Positions 25,868 through 34,888 are shown, numbered from the stretch's first letter. The stretch is DNA of 64,000 nucleotides from CAWBLP01 sp963789495 (GCA_963789495.1 CAWBLP010000008.1:62001-126000), one strand, 5' to 3'. A program made the numbers and translations. The notes: generated by a model from the sequence alone, not told the origin.

Positions 25868-25988
25868 GCTGGTCTTCTCCCCTGCCGGATGCCGGCAGCA
25901 AGGCGGCGAAGACGGCCAGTGTCAACCCCGCTTGCCTGCCGCCCAGGATGGCGTAGCCTGAGCGCACAGGCAGGAGGAATCAGGGTCC

Positions 25989-27041
25989 ATGGCAACGCAG
26001 TCATATGTCTACGCCGGCGTGGCGGGTTATTTCGGGCGTCAGGGCCAAGAGGGGTTGATCGGCACGTTTCGCCGTTCCGCAGGGGGCGAGTCCTGGGAGC
26101 ACGTGATCAAGGATCGCGAGACCTTCACCGTCGCCGTGCATCCCGACGACCCCAACCTGGTGTTCGCCGGAACGAACGATGGCGTGTACCGCAGCACCGA
26201 TCGCGGCAAGACATTCCAGCGCACCAACTTCCCAGATACAGGCATGCAGGTCTGGTCGGTGATGGCCGATCCCACCAACAAGACGGTGATCTACGCCGGC
26301 GGTTCGCCGGTTGCCGTATATCGCAGCGAAGATTCCGGCGAGAGCTGGAAGCGGATGCCCGATCCCGGCATGCCGAACCGCGCGGTGATGCCGTTCGCCT
26401 GCCGCGTGATGCGCATGGCGCCGCATCCGCGCCACGCCGGGGAGATCTATGCCGCGCTGGAGGTGAACGGCGTGATGCACAGCAAGGATGGCGGGGAGAG
26501 CTGGACGGATTGCAGCCCCGATCTGATTCGCCTGGCGCAGAAGCCGCATCTGAAGAGCAAGATCGTCAGCGATACCGAGAACGAAGGCATGCTGGACGGC
26601 CATGCGATCTGCACCAGCGCTGCTGATCCGGACGCGGTGATCGTTGCGGTGCGCATGGGCCTGTTCCGCAGCACCGATGAAGGCGAGCACTGGCAGGATA
26701 TGGAAGTGGGACGATTCTCCCCCACCACGTACGGACGCGATATCAAAGTGTCGCCGCAGGATCCAAACACGCTTTACGCGGCGCTGAGCGTTGCGGCCGC
26801 CAGCAAGGATGGCGCGGTGTATCGCAGCACCGATGTCGGCAAAACCTGGCAGCGTTTCGACAAGGTGCAAGTGCATGGGACCATCATGTCGGTGGCGCTG
26901 CACCAGAATGATCCAAAGCAGGTCTATGTCGGCGCGCGCTATGATGGCGAAGTGTTCGGCACGCAGGATGGCGGGGAGACCTGGCAGGCGATGTCGCTGC
27001 CGCATGGCGTGAAGGATGTCTATTCGCTGGCTTGCGGCTGA
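25989..27041 (+). CDS. Asp-box (BNR/sialidase-like) beta-propeller protein
   Basis: A 350-residue protein built of repeated blades. Six Asp-box turns (S-x-D-x-G-x-[TS]-[WF]) are visible: 'STDRGKTF', 'SEDSGESW', 'SKDGGESW', 'STDEGEHW', 'STDVGKTW' and 'TQDGGETW', at roughly 50-residue spacing. Proteins of this type include VPS10/photosystem-assembly-like and sialidase-like propellers; the usual sialidase catalytic Arg/Tyr set is not evident, so it is probably a binding or scaffold protein. No signal peptide is visible. ATG 25989 follows CAGGAGG. It is divergent from Ldh and convergent with sthA. Confidence 0.88.
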   Translation: MATQSYVYAGVAGYFGRQGQEGLIGTFRRSAGGESWEHVIKDRETFTVAVHPDDPNLVFAGTNDGVYRSTDRGKTFQRTNFPDTGMQVWSVMADPTNKTVIYAGGSPVAVYRSEDSGESWKRMPDPGMPNRAVMPFACRVMRMAPHPRHAGEIYAALEVNGVMHSKDGGESWTDCSPDLIRLAQKPHLKSKIVSDTENEGMLDGHAICTSAADPDAVIVAVRMGLFRSTDEGEHWQDMEVGRFSPTTYGRDIKVSPQDPNTLYAALSVAAASKDGAVYRSTDVGKTWQRFDKVQVHGTIMSVALHQNDPKQVYVGARYDGEVFGTQDGGETWQAMSLPHGVKDVYSLACG

Positions 27042-27050
27042 TCCGATCCG

Positions 27051-27080
27051 CGGGTGCCGGCCCACGCGGTGCGGCACCCG
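27051..27080. terminator. Hairpin between the convergent propeller and sthA genes
   Basis: CGGGTGCCG and CGGCACCCG make a perfect 9-bp stem with a 12-base loop, starting 10 bases after the propeller gene's stop and 18 bases beyond the sthA stop. A short T-containing tract follows on the plus strand (GGTTGCCTAT). It probably ends transcription from both sides. Confidence 0.5.
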
Positions 27081-27097
27081 GGTTGCCTATCCACCGA

Positions 27098-28510
27098 TCA
27101 TGGCGCGGACGTCGCGGCAAGCGGCATGCGGTTCCACGCATCGAGCGCGGCGATTTTGTACGCCTCGGCCAGCGTGGGATAGTTGAAGGTGTTTTCGATG
27201 AAATAATCCAACGTGCCGTGCAGGTTCAACACGGCCTGGCCGATATGCACCAGCTCGGTTGCCCCCTCCCCCACGATATGCACACCCAGCAGACGTCGCG
27301 AGTCCAGCGCGAAGATCATCTTCATCATGCCCGTATTCAGCCCCATGATGTGACCGCGTGAGGTTTCCCGGAACCGGGCCACACCGCATTCATAGGGGAT
27401 CTCACGCTTGCGAACTTCCTGTTCGCTCATGCCGACAGTGGAGATTTCTGGCACCGAATAGATACCGTAGGGGAAGAATTCCGGTGCCGGCGGCATTGGT
27501 ACGCTGAACGCATGGCAGGCGGCGATGCGGCCTTGCTCCATTGATGTCGACGCCAGGCTGGGAAAGCCGATTGCGTCGCCGGCGGCGTAGATATGCGGGA
27601 CCTCCGTCTGGAAGGTCACCGGGTCGACCTTCAGCCGACCGCGATTGTCGAAGCCCAAACCGCAGGAGGTCAGATTCAGCGTATCGGTCGCCCCGACCCG
27701 GCCGGCGGCGTACAGCAGCATCTCCGAGCGGATGCGGCGCCCGTTCTCCAGCACCGTCACCGGCCAGTCGTTCTCGAAGTCGATGCGTGCCACCTTGGAG
27801 CCGAATCGCAGCGCCATGCCGCGATCGCGCAATTGGTGAGTGAAATCGTCGATCAATTCATGATCGATGAATTCCAGCAGAGTGGGACGCGCCTCGATCA
27901 GCGCGACATTGACATCCAGCGCGCTGAAGATGGTGGCGTATTCCACGCCGATTACGCCCGCGCCCACCACGGTCAGGCTGCGGGGCAGGCGGGGAATTTC
28001 GACGATTTCGTCGCTGTCCAGCACGTTACGGCCGTTGAATGGCACATCGATCGGCCGATATGGTCGCGTGCCGACGGCGATCAGGATTCGTTCGCCGGAA
28101 ATCACCCGCGTGTCGCCGGTATCCAGCGCGATCTCGACGCGATGCGGATCGAGGAAGCGGCCGGTGCCCATGATCGTGCTGACTGTATTGCGGGCGAACT
28201 GGTGTTCCAGCACGTCCACTTCATGATCCAGTGTCATGTGCAGCCGCGCCATCAGGTCGCGGGCCTGGATGTCCTTTTTCACCCGATAGGCGCGTCCGTA
28301 GAAGCCGCGTTCGCGCCAACCGGTCAGGTTCAGCACTGTCTCACGCAGGGTTTTCGAGGGGATGGTGCCGGTATGAACCGATACGCCGCCGACGCGCCGA
28401 CCTTTTTCGACCACCAGGACGGATTTGCCGAGCTTGGCGGCCTGGATGGCGGCGCGACGGCCGGCGGGGCCGCTGCCGATGACGACAAAATCGTAGGTCT
28501 TGATACTCAT
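27098..28510 (-). CDS. sthA: Si-specific NAD(P)+ transhydrogenase (soluble pyridine nucleotide transhydrogenase)
   Basis: A 470-residue flavoprotein of the disulfide-oxidoreductase fold. The N-terminal FAD motif 'FVVIGSGPAGRRAAIQAAKLG' is followed by 'VHTGTIPSKTLRE', where the redox Cys pair of lipoamide dehydrogenase is replaced; loss of the pair is the mark of SthA. The NAD(H) domain motif 'VVGAGVIGVEYATIFSALDVNVALIEAR' is near 178-205, and 'IYAAGDAIGFPSLASTSMEQGR' closes the FAD site. SthA balances NADH and NADPH in the cytosol. Length is standard. Its upstream region (28511-28678) holds no other gene. Confidence 0.93.
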   Translation of the reverse strand: MSIKTYDFVVIGSGPAGRRAAIQAAKLGKSVLVVEKGRRVGGVSVHTGTIPSKTLRETVLNLTGWRERGFYGRAYRVKKDIQARDLMARLHMTLDHEVDVLEHQFARNTVSTIMGTGRFLDPHRVEIALDTGDTRVISGERILIAVGTRPYRPIDVPFNGRNVLDSDEIVEIPRLPRSLTVVGAGVIGVEYATIFSALDVNVALIEARPTLLEFIDHELIDDFTHQLRDRGMALRFGSKVARIDFENDWPVTVLENGRRIRSEMLLYAAGRVGATDTLNLTSCGLGFDNRGRLKVDPVTFQTEVPHIYAAGDAIGFPSLASTSMEQGRIAACHAFSVPMPPAPEFFPYGIYSVPEISTVGMSEQEVRKREIPYECGVARFRETSRGHIMGLNTGMMKMIFALDSRRLLGVHIVGEGATELVHIGQAVLNLHGTLDYFIENTFNYPTLAEAYKIAALDAWNRMPLAATSAP

Positions 28511-28678
28511 ACGGTGCGCAACTTCAGACGGGGCGGCGGCATGCTAACCCCGTCACGGCCGGCTGTGCGCAAAAAAGCAGCGCGACCGACGATTAACCCG
28601 TGGCGTTTCGACGCGACCCGAGGCGGATGGCAGTCAGGCGACCAGTGGACGCAGTATCCGCAGGCTCGTTTCGCCGTA

Positions 28679-29434
28679 TCAAACCTGCACCCGATGCTCC
28701 ACCGGCACCGATCGGCAGTCCATTTCGTAATCCAGTCCCACCACCGGCGGCCGTGCGAAGTGCCAGGTCAGCCCGTGTTCCGCCGCGCCGCGCCGCACGA
28801 TCTCATCGGCAAGAAACGGATAGAGATCGAACACGGTATAAACCTGCGCGGCTGTCGTGTCGGCCCAGGTCGCACCGATTGCCGACATGCGCTGCTCCAT
28901 GCGGGCCAGCACATAAACGCCCTTCTCCCGCATCGCCTCCGGGCTGGTGTCACCGTAGCGGACGGTGCGTTCGCGATAGGATGCGTGGCCTTCCTCCGCC
29001 TCGCCGCTGCCCGCAATGACGAAGGAGCCGGTCGCGCCGGCAACCGGGCGAGCGAAGCAGAAGGCGTGCAGGCTGGGTTCCGCGGGCTTGTTCTGCTCCG
29101 GGCAGACATTGCTGCGCGCCACCGGATTGCGATCGTCGCGCAACACGCCCCAGCGCTCCAGCGTGCCAACATAGTGTCGATTGAAACTGATGAAGCCCTG
29201 GTCGGTGAACGGCGCGGGCGAGCGCAGCTCACAAGCGCAGAATGCAGCCAGCGGCACCGATTGCTGGGTCAGATAACGCTCGATGAATGCAAATCCTGCC
29301 GGCAACGGGACCGGCCGCAGCAGCTCCACCCGCTCGATGCGGTAGCCGTCCAGCGCCACCACGCCGGCGGAATACTGGAACACGCCCGGAATGTAGCGAT
29401 AGCCCCCGGCCGGCACATCGATCGTCGTCGCCAT
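28679..29434 (-). CDS. Conserved protein resembling 2-aminomuconate deaminase CnbZ
   Basis: A 251-residue protein starting 'ATTIDVPAGGYRYIPGVFQYSAGV', which I recall from proteins named 2-amino-5-chloromuconate deaminase (CnbZ) and from several hypothetical relatives in aromatic-degradation clusters. Other marked blocks are 'ELRSPAPFTDQGFISFNRHYV', 'NPVARSNVCPEQNKPAEPSLHAFCF' and 'FVIAGSGEAEEG', with a conserved-looking Cys/Glu set that could serve catalysis. The ATG at 29434 is used because GAGGGGG precedes it; an upstream extension has no family similarity. If the family call is right it removes ammonia from an aminomuconate, consistent with the neighbouring FAH-type hydrolase. The functional call is moderate; the gene itself is certain. 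Confidence 0.65.
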   Translation of the reverse strand: MATTIDVPAGGYRYIPGVFQYSAGVVALDGYRIERVELLRPVPLPAGFAFIERYLTQQSVPLAAFCACELRSPAPFTDQGFISFNRHYVGTLERWGVLRDDRNPVARSNVCPEQNKPAEPSLHAFCFARPVAGATGSFVIAGSGEAEEGHASYRERTVRYGDTSPEAMREKGVYVLARMEQRMSAIGATWADTTAAQVYTVFDLYPFLADEIVRRGAAEHGLTWHFARPPVVGLDYEMDCRSVPVEHRVQV

Positions 29435-29547
29435 GTCTGCCCCCTCACCCGCCATCCGGGCCGGGAGTCGTCCATGCCCGGTGACGCCCGTCAACTGCCG
29501 GGCTATCATCCACACCCACGCCACGATGCGCAAAATGGGAGAGGTCG

Positions 29548-30423
29548 ATGCTAAGCAACAGCTTCAAGGTCGGAGACGTGACCATCCACCGGATCGTCGA
29601 AATGGAATGCGGCTTCACGCCGGCGCTGGAATTCCTGCCGACGCTCACGCCCGAGCTGCTGGAGCAGAACCGGTCCTGGATGGTGCCGAGCGCATTGGAT
29701 GCGCAGGACAATCTGGTGCTGTGCTTCCAGTCGTACATCGTGCAGACTCCACGCCACACCATCCTCGTCGATAGTTGCATCGGCAACCATAAAGACCGGT
29801 CCGCTCGGCCGCTCTGGCACATGAAACAAGACAACGTCTGGATGAACGGCCTCGCCGCACTCGGACTGACCGTGCACGATATCGACATCGTCATGTGCAC
29901 CCATCTGCACGTCGACCATGTCGGCTGGAACACACGGTTGGAAAACGGCCGCTGGGTGCCGACCTTCCCCAAGGCACGCTACCTGTTCTCCAAGACCGAA
30001 CTGGATTTCTGGCTGGCCGAAAACGACAAGACCGCACTGCCACCGATCGTGGACAGCGTGATCCCGATCGTCGAAGCCAAGCGCTGCGACCTGATCACCA
30101 GCGATCACGCAGTGGACGACGTCGTCTCGGTGTTCCCATCCCCCGGCCACACCATCGACCATTACGGCGTGCTACTCGGCCGCGGCGGCAAAGACGCCGT
30201 CATCACCGGCGACCTGATCCACTCTCCGCTGCAGGCACTCTACCCCGATCTGTCGATGCGCGTGGATTACGATCCGAAACAAGGCATCGCATCGCGCCGC
30301 AAATTTCTGGAAACCTATTGCGATACCAGCACACTATGCTGCTTCGCCCACTTCCCCACCCCGTCACGCGGCTACCTGAAGCGCTGGGGTGAGGGATTCC
30401 GTTGCGAATACGTCACCGAATGA
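29548..30423 (+). CDS. MBL-fold metallo-hydrolase
   Basis: A 291-residue beta-lactamase-fold hydrolase. The metal motif H-x-H-x-D-H is in 'MCTHLHVDHVGWN' (about 115-127), with further ligands in 'FPSPGHTIDHYGVLL' (about 195) and 'ITGDLIHSPLQALYPDL' (about 215), and the last His probably in 'CCFAHFPTPSRGY'. Two zinc ions would be bound. Quorum-lactonase-like and glyoxalase-like enzymes share this order. ATG 29548 follows GGGAGAGGTCG. It starts the plus-strand run that continues with the FAH-type hydrolase 79 bases on; they may share a transcript. Confidence 0.88.
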   Translation: MLSNSFKVGDVTIHRIVEMECGFTPALEFLPTLTPELLEQNRSWMVPSALDAQDNLVLCFQSYIVQTPRHTILVDSCIGNHKDRSARPLWHMKQDNVWMNGLAALGLTVHDIDIVMCTHLHVDHVGWNTRLENGRWVPTFPKARYLFSKTELDFWLAENDKTALPPIVDSVIPIVEAKRCDLITSDHAVDDVVSVFPSPGHTIDHYGVLLGRGGKDAVITGDLIHSPLQALYPDLSMRVDYDPKQGIASRRKFLETYCDTSTLCCFAHFPTPSRGYLKRWGEGFRCEYVTE

Positions 30424-30502
30424 CCTGCGCGCCGGCCGCCCGCAATGGCGGCCGGTAGCCTTCTGCGCTAGAATCCAGCCCAACGACCATCGGGAGACGA
30501 CC

Positions 30503-31435
30503 ATGAAGCTGGCATTCTTCGACGACTACAAGCTCGGCGTGGTGAAAGGTGACACCATTGTCGACGTCTCGTCCGTGGTGCGCGACGTGCCGCACTCGAC
30601 GCCAGGCAACCTGATCAGCAGCCTAATCGAACGCTTCGCCGATTATCGCAAGCGCCTGGAAGATGCCGCGTCCGGCGCGAAGGGCGTGCCCGTGGCCAGC
30701 GTACGCATTCGTCCGCCATTGCCGAAGCCAGGCAACATCGTCTGCATGGCGGTGAACTACATGGAGAACGGCACGCTGGCGAAGCCCGCGCCGATCAACG
30801 CGTTCCACAAGGCACCTACCGCCATCATCGGCCCCGGCGACACCATGGTGCTGCCCGACGTCCCCGCCACCATCTTCGAAGGCGAGGCCGAAATGGCCGT
30901 GGTGATCGGCAAGCGCGCCACCAAGGTATCCGCCGCCGACGCGATGGACTACGTGTTCGGCTACATGAACTTCATCGACGGGTCCGCCCGCGGCCTGCCG
31001 CCGCCCGGCAATGTGTTCTTCCAGATGAAATCCCGCGATACCTTCGCGCCGATCGGCCCCTATCTGGTGACCAAGGACGAGATCGCCGATGCGCACGAAG
31101 TGCCGATCAAACTGTCGGTGAACGGCACGGTGAAGCAGGACTTCAACACCAACGACATGGCGCACAACATCCCGCGCTGCATCGAATGGGTCACCTCGAT
31201 CCATACGCTGGAGCCCGGCGACATCCTGGCCACCGGCACCAACCATCGCGGCCTGTCCAGCTTCATGGATGGCGACACGGTGGAGCTGGAATGCAGCGGT
31301 CTCGGCAAGCTGACATTCAAGATCCGCGACGATCTGAAGCGCACCTGGCTGCGGGAAACGCGGCTGGATCGGCAACAGGCGGGCAAGGAAGGTCCGACGC
31401 CGCAGGTCTCCGGCAAATACGCGCCGAACACCTGA
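30503..31435 (+). CDS. Fumarylacetoacetate hydrolase family protein
   Basis: A 310-residue FAH-fold protein. The metal site is visible as 'IFEGEAEMAVVIGKRA' (E-x-E), 'GYMNFIDGSARGL' with the Asp ligand, and 'FFQMKSRDTFAPIGPYLV', the family's K-x-x-D-x-F-x-P-x-G-P motif. 'LEPGDILATGTNHRG' forms the C-terminal loop. These enzymes act on 2-oxo/1,3-dicarbonyl substrates (fumarylpyruvate, 2-hydroxyhepta-dienedioate, oxalocrotonate). The N-terminus 'MKLAFFDDYKLGVVKGDTIVDVS' and CGGGAGACGACC upstream fix the start at 30503. The stop overlaps the next ATG (ATGA type), so translation is coupled. Confidence 0.9.
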   Translation: MKLAFFDDYKLGVVKGDTIVDVSSVVRDVPHSTPGNLISSLIERFADYRKRLEDAASGAKGVPVASVRIRPPLPKPGNIVCMAVNYMENGTLAKPAPINAFHKAPTAIIGPGDTMVLPDVPATIFEGEAEMAVVIGKRATKVSAADAMDYVFGYMNFIDGSARGLPPPGNVFFQMKSRDTFAPIGPYLVTKDEIADAHEVPIKLSVNGTVKQDFNTNDMAHNIPRCIEWVTSIHTLEPGDILATGTNHRGLSSFMDGDTVELECSGLGKLTFKIRDDLKRTWLRETRLDRQQAGKEGPTPQVSGKYAPNT

Positions 31436-31755
31436 TGGCGGCGCTGTTCATGGTGCGCGCGGTGGTGGCGGATGCTGCCGACCGCGCCGCCTTCGACACG
31501 TGGTATGCGCAGGAGCACCTGCCGGATGCAATTCGTGCCTTCGGCATCCGCAAGGCGTGGCGCGCCTGGAGCCGGATCGATCCGTCGGTGCATTGCGCGT
31601 TCTACCAGTTCGACAGTGTCGCAGCGGCCGAGGCAGCGACATCGCCACAGGCCTTGCAGCCCTTGATCGCCGAGTTCGACCGACGCTGGGGATCGCGCGT
31701 GACTCGCTCCCGCGACATCCTGGACGTGGTCGATGAACAGGAGAGCAAATCATGA
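31435..31755 (+). CDS. Small EthD-like (dimeric ferredoxin-fold) protein
   Basis: A 106-residue protein beginning at an ATG that overlaps the upstream stop. The layout, strand 'LFMVRAVVADAADRAAFDTWY', then 'EHLPDAIRAFGIRKAWRAWSR' and 'HCAFYQFDSVAAAEAA', is that of small EthD/AMO-type alpha+beta barrels found in aromatic and terpene degradation operons. The W-Y-x-x-E-H-L-P motif is the usual one of the family. Its exact function is unknown; it may assist or catalyse a lactone/cyclase step. It overlaps the following esterase start by 4 bases. Confidence 0.8.
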   Translation: MAALFMVRAVVADAADRAAFDTWYAQEHLPDAIRAFGIRKAWRAWSRIDPSVHCAFYQFDSVAAAEAATSPQALQPLIAEFDRRWGSRVTRSRDILDVVDEQESKS

Positions 31756-32639
31756 GCGACCCTGAAATCGTCAAACTGCGCGAACTGATCGCCAGTCGTC
31801 CCCGCGCCACGGAAGTTGCCCAGCGCCGCCTCGACATCGACACGCGCGGCAGGCAGTTTCCCCTCGCCGCGGACGTAACGGTGGAAGAGGTCAGCGCCAA
31901 CGGTGTGCCCGCCGAGTGGACCGCAACGCCCGACATCGATACCGACAGCGCTGTGCTGTACGTGCATGGCGGTGGTTACGTGATCGGATCGCTGGACAGC
32001 CATCGGCACCTGGTGTCGGAAATCGGCCGCGCCGCCGGCACGCGCGTGCTGGCGCTGGACTACCGGCTGGCGCCGGAACATCCGTTCCCGGCCGCGGTGG
32101 AAGATACCGTCGCCGGCTATCGCTTCCTGCTGTCATCCGGCATCAAGCCGCAACGCATCACCATCGCCGGTGACAGCGCCGGCGGCGGACTGGTGGTTGG
32201 CGCCATGCTGGCGATACGCGAAGCCGGACTGCCGCTGCCGGGTTGCGGCTGGTGCATCTCGCCCTGGGTGGACATGGAGGCGTTGAGCCCGTCATTCACC
32301 GATCTGGCCGCGGCCGACCCCACGGTGCAGAAGGCGGGAATTCTCGACATGGCAGCGCAGTATCTCGCGGGTTCCGACCCGCGCGCACCCCACGCCGCGC
32401 CGATCTACGGCGACCTGCGTGGATTGCCGCCGCTGCTGATCCAGGTCGGCGCGGCTGAGACCCTGCTGGATGATGCGCTGAAACTCGCACGCGTTGCCGG
32501 TGCGGCCGATGTGTTCGTCGACCTGCAGGTGTGGCCGGAAATGATTCACGTCTGGCATCAGTTCCATCAGATGCTGAAGGCCGGCCGCCGAGCGATTGAA
32601 GTTGGCGGTGCCTTTGTGCGCGCCACCACAAAAGGATAG
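31752..32639 (+). CDS. Alpha/beta hydrolase, hormone-sensitive lipase (HSL) family
   Basis: A 295-residue esterase. The HSL oxyanion motif H-G-G-G is in 'VLYVHGGGYVIGSLDSH' (about 71-87), the nucleophile elbow G-D-S-A-G in 'ITIAGDSAGGGLVVGAML' (about 140-157), and the acid/base residues are probably Asp in 'LLDDALKLAR' and His in 'WPEMIHVWHQF' near the C-terminus. Cytosolic, carboxylester-hydrolysing. It overlaps the preceding small gene by 4 bases (ATGA), and an SDR follows 7 bases later, so the four genes 30503-33558 form one operon. Confidence 0.9.
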   Translation: MSDPEIVKLRELIASRPRATEVAQRRLDIDTRGRQFPLAADVTVEEVSANGVPAEWTATPDIDTDSAVLYVHGGGYVIGSLDSHRHLVSEIGRAAGTRVLALDYRLAPEHPFPAAVEDTVAGYRFLLSSGIKPQRITIAGDSAGGGLVVGAMLAIREAGLPLPGCGWCISPWVDMEALSPSFTDLAAADPTVQKAGILDMAAQYLAGSDPRAPHAAPIYGDLRGLPPLLIQVGAAETLLDDALKLARVAGAADVFVDLQVWPEMIHVWHQFHQMLKAGRRAIEVGGAFVRATTKG

Positions 32640-32646
32640 ACAGGGT

Positions 32647-33558
32647 ATGGATGTTCGCTACGACAACCGCGTCGCCATCGTCACCGGCGCCGGCGCCGGC
32701 CTCGGCCGCTCCCATGCGATGCTGCTTGCATCCCGTGGTGCGAAAGTGGTGGTAAACGATCCAGGCGGCTCGGTCGACGGCACCGGTGGTGCGCATGCGG
32801 TGGCCGACCAGGTGGTGGCCGAGATCAAGGCAGCCGGCGGCGAGGCGGTGGCCAACTACGATTCGGTCGCCGAGGAGAAGGCGGCGCAGCACCTGATCGA
32901 CACCGCCATGAACACGTGGGGCCGGCTGGACATTCTGGTCAACAATGCCGGCGTTCTGCGCGACAAGAGCTTCAACAATCTGGACATGGCGGACTACGAG
33001 TTCGTCAACCAGGTGCACCATTTCGGCACCGTCTACTGCACGAAAGCCGCCTGGCCGATCATGCGCGCGCAGAAATACGGGCGCATCGTTGTCACCACCT
33101 CCGGCTCCGGCACCGTGGGAAATTTCGGCCAGGCGAATTACGGCGCGGCGAAGATGGCCGTGGTGGGGCTGATCAACGTGCTGCGTCATGAGGGCGCGAA
33201 ATACGGCATCCGCATCAACGCCATCTCACCTTCCGCGCTGACCCGCATGACCGAATCGCTGCTGCCGCCGGATATCGGGCCGTGGATGAAGCCGGAACTC
33301 GTGTCACCTGCGGTCGCCTGGCTATGCAGTGAGGAATGCGACCAGAACGGCGAGATCATCGCCGCCACCGCCGGCGGCTATGCACGGGTGCAGTACTTCG
33401 TCACCGATGGCGCGCAGTTCGATCCCGCCGAACCGGTGACGATTGAGATGGTGCGCGACGCGATCGGTCAGATCCGCGACCTGTCCACAGCCAAGCCCTA
33501 TGTCGGGATGATGGGCAACGTCGAGCAGAAGCTGCGCGCGATGGGGCGCATCAAATAG
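32647..33558 (+). CDS. SDR-family oxidoreductase (17beta-HSD4/multifunctional-enzyme-like 3-hydroxyacyl-CoA dehydrogenase)
   Basis: A 303-residue classical short-chain dehydrogenase. The nucleotide motif 'VAIVTGAGAGLGRSHAMLLASRGA' starts at residue 9, followed by 'VNDPGGSVDGTGG' (typical of the peroxisomal multifunctional enzyme type 2 group), 'LDILVNNAGVLRD', and the catalytic 'SGSGTVGNFGQANYGAAK' (Ser...Tyr-x3-Lys). The C-terminal half has 'PAVAWLCSEECDQNGEI'. It is probably an acyl-CoA or hydroxy-acid dehydrogenase acting on the product of upstream enzymes. ATG 32647 has AGGATAGACAGGGT upstream; an earlier in-frame start would overlap the esterase. Confidence 0.9.
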   Translation: MDVRYDNRVAIVTGAGAGLGRSHAMLLASRGAKVVVNDPGGSVDGTGGAHAVADQVVAEIKAAGGEAVANYDSVAEEKAAQHLIDTAMNTWGRLDILVNNAGVLRDKSFNNLDMADYEFVNQVHHFGTVYCTKAAWPIMRAQKYGRIVVTTSGSGTVGNFGQANYGAAKMAVVGLINVLRHEGAKYGIRINAISPSALTRMTESLLPPDIGPWMKPELVSPAVAWLCSEECDQNGEIIAATAGGYARVQYFVTDGAQFDPAEPVTIEMVRDAIGQIRDLSTAKPYVGMMGNVEQKLRAMGRIK

Positions 33559-33722
33559 CCGGGACAACGCTTCGATTCCGATCGAATCGCGGGTTCGTGA
33601 CTGCCCGGCTGCGCCGCTGTGGGGCAACCTGGGGTCGGTTCGATGGTTTTGAACCAATGTTGTTTCGCGCGGTCGGTAGCATGTCCGTGCGCGTTCGATG
33701 ATGACGATGCGGAGCAGGTCTT

Positions 33723-34490
33723 GTGACACCTCGTGACATGTCTCAGGTGCCGGTGGAGCAGCTTGCGCGTTTGTTGTTGGAACAGGCGCAGGTCGATGCC
33801 GGCCTGCCGCGCCGCACCGCTGCTAACAGCAATCTGGCTCCGGCCGGGTGGGTGGAACCCGCGCCCACGCCGCTGCACGCCCCGCGACGCCAGTTTGTGG
33901 CCGCGCGCAAGTCGGACGTCTCGGGAGAACTGGAGGCGTTGGTGTCGCATGTCGTCACCCATGCGCACGAGGCTGAGCAGATTGCACGTGAGGCTCGGGC
34001 GACGACGCAGCGGGTTGTCCGCGGCGTCGCTGTTGCCGTGGCGCTGAGCGTGTTCGGCGTAGTCACCGGCATCACCACCGGCATGGGCGTTGTGTGGCAT
34101 GAGCAGGCCGAGACACAGGCGCGCGTCGCTCTGGCCACGATGCAGGCGCTGCATCAACCGTCTCCGCTCCCACCGTCCGCAGACGCGACCACGATGTCGA
34201 TCGGTGGCCCCGGAGGACCCGGTCCCGCCGTGACGGTGGATGACGTGGACCATCAGCCGGCCCGGGACACTCTGGCTCCTGCGATTGCGCCGGCAACCGT
34301 GGTGCGGGTGTTGCCGGCAGTTGCCGCGGAACCGCAATATCCGCCCCCGAATGATCGACCGACGCAGGACGCCAGCCTGGCCTGGTCGCCCAGCACTCCG
34401 TCCGTGCCGATCCGGCCGACAAGCCAACACATGGCCGGCCATTTGTTCGAGGGCGGTAGCACGCACCGGGTGAGTCACCTGTTTCCCTGA
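33723..34490 (+). CDS. Hypothetical single-TM, proline-rich protein
   Basis: A 255-residue protein I cannot place in a family. An N-terminal charged part (1-70) starts 'TPRDMSQVPVEQLARLLLEQA'. A helical segment 'ELEALVSHVVTHAHEAEQIAREARATTQR' precedes one strong membrane segment at about 98-122 ('VVRGVAVAVALSVFGVVTGITTG'). The C-terminal 130 residues are Pro/Ala/Thr-rich with little predicted structure, as in periplasmic linkers. Topology would be N-in with the tail outside. The start is GTG 33723 or ATG 33738 ('MSQVPVEQ'). It lies 0.4 kb upstream of the ribosome-inactivating-protein-like gene on the same strand; whether the two are linked functionally is unknown. Confidence 0.6.
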   Translation: MTPRDMSQVPVEQLARLLLEQAQVDAGLPRRTAANSNLAPAGWVEPAPTPLHAPRRQFVAARKSDVSGELEALVSHVVTHAHEAEQIAREARATTQRVVRGVAVAVALSVFGVVTGITTGMGVVWHEQAETQARVALATMQALHQPSPLPPSADATTMSIGGPGGPGPAVTVDDVDHQPARDTLAPAIAPATVVRVLPAVAAEPQYPPPNDRPTQDASLAWSPSTPSVPIRPTSQHMAGHLFEGGSTHRVSHLFP

Positions 34491-34888
34491 CCCGTTTGCG
34501 ACATGAAGTCGGTCAGGCACCAAATTCGCGGCGTCTTCGCCGGCGCGTCCTGGTGGCCTGTTTTGGAGAAAACTCCCAGCCCGATTCCCAAGTGGCGATT
34601 GCCCGCAGGGTGCGCTTATACCAACCGCAGCCGATGCTGAAATGCCCGGTGTGCCTACCGCCTCGACAAACCGGTTCTGTGTGGTCGTCGTAGCCGCCGC
34701 ACGCGCGATGCGGCGAATGTGCGGGACAGCACCTCGGTTTTGTGTCCTGACCGGATCCGTTTCGCGTCTTGGTCGAGCCGTCACTCGGCACGACCGGCAG
34801 CCGAGACCCCGTCTCTCGGACACCGGGTATCAAACCCGCAGGACCGCGGTCCTGCCGATCTGGCACTTGCTTGGGAGGGATCACGCCC
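34491..34888. other. 398-bp stretch without a supported gene, upstream of the RIP-like gene
   Basis: No reading frame here has family resemblance on either strand. The base composition is a little lower in GC at 34560-34625 ('tgttttggagaaaactccc', 'cttataccaaccgcagcc') than in neighbouring genes, which may be a promoter region or a remnant of transferred DNA. The last part carries the GGGAGGG ribosome site of the next gene at 34873-34879. Confidence 0.5.

Noticed and set aside
24617..26626. A 669-codon plus-strand frame
   Set aside because: It runs antisense through two genes and out of frame through the propeller gene; no domain seen.
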